A stretch of DNA of 64,000 nt, taken from positions 62,001 to 126,000 of the forward strand of contig JAJXYY010000033.1 in assembly GCA_021780315.1 (NCBI GenBank), read 5' to 3'. How positions within the stretch are numbered: position 1 is the stretch's first letter; the number at the start of each line of letters is the position of its first letter. The translations under genes were made by a program, and so were the position numbers. The notes below the pieces were generated by a model, which saw only the letters and a program-made list of their open reading frames with translations, was not told the DNA's origin and ran no database searches. Positions 61,652 through 64,000 of this stretch are shown here, piece by piece. Origin of the DNA: Acidobacteriota bacterium. GTDB taxonomy: Bacteria; Acidobacteriota; Terriglobia; Terriglobales; Acidobacteriaceae.

Positions 61652-63019
61652 ATGTCAGCTACAGATAAAGTGAGTTTGCCAAAGATTGCCCAGGCCCGTT
61701 TTGAGCGGCTGGAAGCCCGTACTGCCAAGATCGGCGTGATTGGATTGGGATACGTGGGGTTACCGCTGTCGCTGCTGCTGTCGGCGGCTGGCTTTCAGGT
61801 GACGGGATTCGACATTGACGAGAAGAAGGTCACCGACCTCGAAGCTGGCCGGTCGTACATCTTCCGGATTCCTGCGGAGGATATTCAGACGGCGCGGAAG
61901 CAGGGGTTGCAGGCGACGACGGACTTCTCGCGGCTGACGGATATGGACGCGATCATCATGTGCGTGCCCACTCCGCTGACAGGACATCGCGAGCCGGACC
62001 TTAGCTACATTGAAAATACGGCGAAGTCTACTGCTCCGTGGATTCGCGAAGGACAGTTGGTGGTGCTGGAGAGTACGACGTACCCGGGGACTACGGAGGA
62101 TGTGCTGATTCCTCTGCTGGAGGCTGGGAATACGGCGGGGTTGAAGGTGCAGACCAAGGGTGCGGCGGCTGAGCAAGGCGTGTTCTATGTAGCGTTCTCG
62201 CCGGAGCGGGAAGACCCGGGCAATACGACGGTGGCGCGGCATGACATTCCCAAGGTGGTTGGTGGGCATGAGGAGATCGCCACGGAGCTGGCGGCGGTGT
62301 TGTACGAGGGGATCTTTACGCGGTCGGTGCGGGTGTCTTCGACGCGGGTGGCGGAGATGACGAAGCTGCTGGAGAACATCTACCGCTGCGTGAACATTGC
62401 GCTGGTGAATGAGTTGAAGCTGCTGTCGCTGCGGATGGGCGTGGATATCTGGGAGGTGATTGATGCGGCATCGACGAAGCCGTTCGGTTTCCATCCGTTC
62501 TATCCTGGGCCTGGACTGGGCGGGCACTGCATTCCGATCGATCCGTTCTACTTGAGCTGGAAGGCGAAGGAGTACGACTTCAACACGCGGTTTATCGAGC
62601 TGGCGGGCGAGGTGAATGAAGCCATGCCGGAACATGCGGTGCAGGCGGTTTCGCGTGCGTTGAATACGCACAAGAAGGCGATGAACGGCTCGAAGATCAT
62701 GATGCTGGGTATGGCGTACAAGAAGGACATTGACGATCTGCGTGAGTCTCCTTCGTTGACGGTGATTGAGTTGCTGCGGGCGGAGGGCGCTGAGGTGGTT
62801 TATAACGACCCTTACTTCCCGACGGTTGGTCGCGGTCGCCACTATAACCTGAACATGACTTGCACTCCGCTGGAGAACCTGGAGCAGTATGACTGCGTGA
62901 TGATTCTGACGGACCACTCGGACTATGACTACGAGCGCATTGTGCGTGAGTCGAAGCTGGTGGTGGATACGCGGAATGCGACGAAGGGGATCAAGTCGGA
63001 GAAGATCGTTCGCTGCTAG
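61652..63019 (+). CDS. Nucleotide-sugar (UDP-HexNAc/UDP-glucose) 6-dehydrogenase
   Basis: A 455-residue enzyme: NAD-binding GVIGLGYVGLPLSLLLSAAG at about residues 30-49, middle CVPTPLTGHREPDLSYIENT, catalytic Cys in PGPGLGGHCIPIDPFYLSWKA and C-terminal domain (MMLGMAYKKDIDDLRESPSLTVIELLRAEGAEVVYNDPY). The GGHCIPIDPFYL form is typical of WbpA/WecC-type UDP-HexNAc dehydrogenases. It supplies uronic-acid sugars for extracellular polysaccharide, consistent with PEP-CTERM neighbours. A GTG two codons upstream is an alternative start. Confidence 0.9.
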   Translation: MSATDKVSLPKIAQARFERLEARTAKIGVIGLGYVGLPLSLLLSAAGFQVTGFDIDEKKVTDLEAGRSYIFRIPAEDIQTARKQGLQATTDFSRLTDMDAIIMCVPTPLTGHREPDLSYIENTAKSTAPWIREGQLVVLESTTYPGTTEDVLIPLLEAGNTAGLKVQTKGAAAEQGVFYVAFSPEREDPGNTTVARHDIPKVVGGHEEIATELAAVLYEGIFTRSVRVSSTRVAEMTKLLENIYRCVNIALVNELKLLSLRMGVDIWEVIDAASTKPFGFHPFYPGPGLGGHCIPIDPFYLSWKAKEYDFNTRFIELAGEVNEAMPEHAVQAVSRALNTHKKAMNGSKIMMLGMAYKKDIDDLRESPSLTVIELLRAEGAEVVYNDPYFPTVGRGRHYNLNMTCTPLENLEQYDCVMILTDHSDYDYERIVRESKLVVDTRNATKGIKSEKIVRC

Positions 63020-63132
63020 AGCGATACTCCGGTAAGGATATGCGATGGAAGCTGGGGGCCAGATGATTCTGGCCCTCCTGCTTTGCTGCGGATGGCTTGA
63101 CGGCCAGGTCCCCCCCCTCTGGGTGTTTTGTG

Positions 63133-63230
63133 TCAAAGTCTTGATTCGATTGGGTTTAGCTTTGGACTTGAATGGCAAATTCCTGATTCTAAACGGTTTA
63201 TTTGTAAAGTCTTGTTTCTGTTGGGGTTAA
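63133..63230 (+). repeat. Pair of imperfect ~27-bp direct repeats
   Basis: TCAAAGTCTTGATTCGATTG near 63133 and GTAAAGTCTTGTTTCTGTTG near 63204 share most positions and continue into GGGTTTAG/GGGTTAAG. Between them a weaker third unit (CAAATTCCTGATTCTAAACGG) is visible. Confidence 0.45.
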
Positions 63231-63237
63231 GTGTGAA

Positions 63238-63267
63238 AGCCCCTGGCCTTTGGGCTGGGGGCTTTTT
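63238..63267 (+). terminator. Hairpin terminator-like element
   Basis: AGCCCC at 63238-63243 pairs with GGGGCT at 63258-63263, inner bases CC/GG pair partly, followed by TTTTT. It is 219 bp after the dehydrogenase stop, so it may end its transcript. Confidence 0.6.
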
Positions 63268-63422
63268 GTTTGCTGGTTTAAGTATAGCGGGTTGGTGGGA
63301 ACTAGTTGTTCAGGGGGATGTGGTGTGTTTTGTTTGGGTTGAGGGTGGGGTGGGGTTGACAGGGGTGCGGGAGGTTTGGGTATGGAACCCATTGCAGTTG
63401 CCTGTGCCTGCATTTTAGTTGG

Positions 63423-63445
63423 CATCCTTCGCGCAGCGGAGGACC
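63423..63445 (-). repeat. Second copy (inverted) of the dispersed 23-bp repeat
   Basis: Exact complement of 32732-32754, with similar flanks (a CAGCAGG/CAGTAGG and a caaGGGC stretch). Confidence 0.75.
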
Positions 63446-63510
63446 TGCTGTTCGCCCTTGACCCCACCGCCTTCTACTCCCTGCTTCTCTCCTCCCTATC
63501 CCCACCAAAC

Positions 63511-63585
63511 CCCGGATGCCCCATCTTCACCGCAGCATCATCGCGGTTAAGGTGGGCATTCGCGCACGCGAACCGCTCTCCCAAA
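63511..63585 (-). repeat. Dispersed hairpin repeat, copy F (inverted)
   Basis: On the minus strand: AGCGGTTCGCG, GCGAATGCCCAC, stem ..ACCGC, loop GATGATGCT, GCGGT.., then GATGGGGCA. Same loop pattern GATGANNCT as copies C and D with a different stem sequence. Confidence 0.7.
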
Positions 63586-63640
63586 CCTGCCACCCAAGTC
63601 TTCGACTCCCTTGCTCCCATTCCGTATCTCCCCCCAAAAC

Positions 63641-63687
63641 TCCGGGTGCCCCATACATACCGCAAGCCTCACCGCCGAATGTGTGGG
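63641..63687 (-). repeat. Dispersed hairpin repeat, copy G (inverted, degenerate)
   Basis: On the minus strand CCCACACATTCGGC, loop GGTGAGGCT, TGCGGTATGTATGGGGCACCC; stem retains pairing with two mismatches. Confidence 0.5.
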
Positions 63688-63729
63688 ACTAAACACTTGG
63701 GCCTATGGGCATGATGGGATTTTGTCGCT

Positions 63730-63837
63730 GGGAGAGGAAAGCGGTTCGCGCATCGCACGAATGCCCACTCGTGCGATGAGACTGCATGAATGGGGCACCC
63801 AAGATATCGGTGTCATTGGATGTATGGGCCACCCGCT
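63730..63837 (+). repeat. Dispersed hairpin repeat, copy D
   Basis: CCCACTCGTGC (63764-63774), loop GATGAGACT, GCATGAATGGGG (63784-63795), flanked by AGCGGTTCGCG and GGGCCACCCGC; nearly identical to copy C. Confidence 0.82.
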
Positions 63838-64000
63838 TGGATCGAAACCCCCTCATGAACACAAAGCAAATGTATAGGATGTCCCGAGACAAAACGTAAA
63901 GTATGTCTTGAGACTTGACAGGGCGAGATGTGGGACACCCGCCCGCACACCATCAGCAAGTGCCCGCATACAAGGTATTTGTACTCGGATCCCAATAGTC

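Larger units (their letters stand above)
63268..64000. other. 733-bp gene-free end of the window, filled with dispersed repeats
   Basis: Contains the inverted 23-bp repeat (63423-63445), and hairpin-family copies at about 63511-63585 (complement), 63641-63687 (complement, degenerate) and 63730-63837. Short open frames here are repeat-derived and not convincing. Confidence 0.6.

Overview
The window looks like chromosomal DNA of an acidobacterium, probably Acidobacteriaceae/Terriglobales (Granulicella, Edaphobacter or Terriglobus type). This is inference from gene content: a large TonB-dependent receptor with an N-terminal carboxypeptidase-regulatory-like domain, PEP-CTERM proteins ending in a VPEPSTLMMLGTG-type tail, an rnc/double lepB/AsmA neighbourhood, and strongly GC-biased third positions in the right three quarters.

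Region 1 (1 to about 14.85 kb) is an integrative genomic island. Its right border is a tyrosine recombinase gene that stops 8 bp from the 3' end of a tRNA-Ala(GGC) gene; its left border is outside the window. It carries, left to right: a truncated defence-type SNF2/DEAD helicase with a ribbon-helix-helix gene (minus strand); an XRE regulator plus ImmA/IrrE-type metallopeptidase; a bacterial ubiquitin-like conjugation operon (multiubiquitin, E2-like, JAB/JAMM peptidase, E1-like, and a two-repeat protein of unknown function); an ArdC-like antirestriction protein; a large ParB-like protein; a two-gene module with PUA/EVE-like N-termini fused to a DUF3883 and a NucS-like nuclease domain; a zinc-ribbon protein; a LysR regulator; and a small helix-turn-helix protein in front of the integrase. 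The first ubiquitin-like domain is split by an IS407-group IS3 element (1248 bp, GGCC duplication), while the second ubiquitin-like domain and all enzymes remain open. Similar palindromes lie over the xre promoter and directly upstream of the ubiquitin operon, so the XRE/ImmA pair may control both.

Region 2 (15 to 28.1 kb) is core-like: ECF sigma/anti-sigma pair, a secreted TPR protein, rnc, two tandem signal peptidases, an AsmA-like protein, then on the minus strand an M1-like protein lacking the catalytic Glu and rlmB, then a second ECF sigma operon ending in a LytTR response regulator.

Region 3 (28.2 to 35.5 kb) holds small envelope proteins, a decayed rhs locus with an orphan tip, and a radical SAM/SPASM gene overlapping a protoporphyrinogen oxidase gene.

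Region 4 (35.7 to 44.8 kb) contains a nitronate monooxygenase-like gene and a tightly overlapping histidine-degradation operon hutH-hutU-hutI-hutF plus an M20 deacylase in the place expected for N-formylglutamate deformylase, with a divergent Lrp/AsnC regulator.

Region 5 (44.9 to 52.3 kb) has a BrnT-like toxin/antitoxin pair, hairpin-bearing dispersed repeats, glmS and the TonB-dependent receptor.

Region 6 (52.7 to 59.2 kb) is a probable lipid/polyketide cluster: type III polyketide synthase, FAD oxidoreductase, acyl carrier protein, ketosynthase, ferric-reductase-like membrane protein and glycosyltransferase, with a TPR lipoprotein-like gene upstream.

Region 7 (59.5 to 64 kb) has two paralogous PEP-CTERM genes, each preceded by a sigma-54-type -24/-12 element, a nucleotide-sugar dehydrogenase, and a gene-free end filled with copies of two dispersed repeat families.
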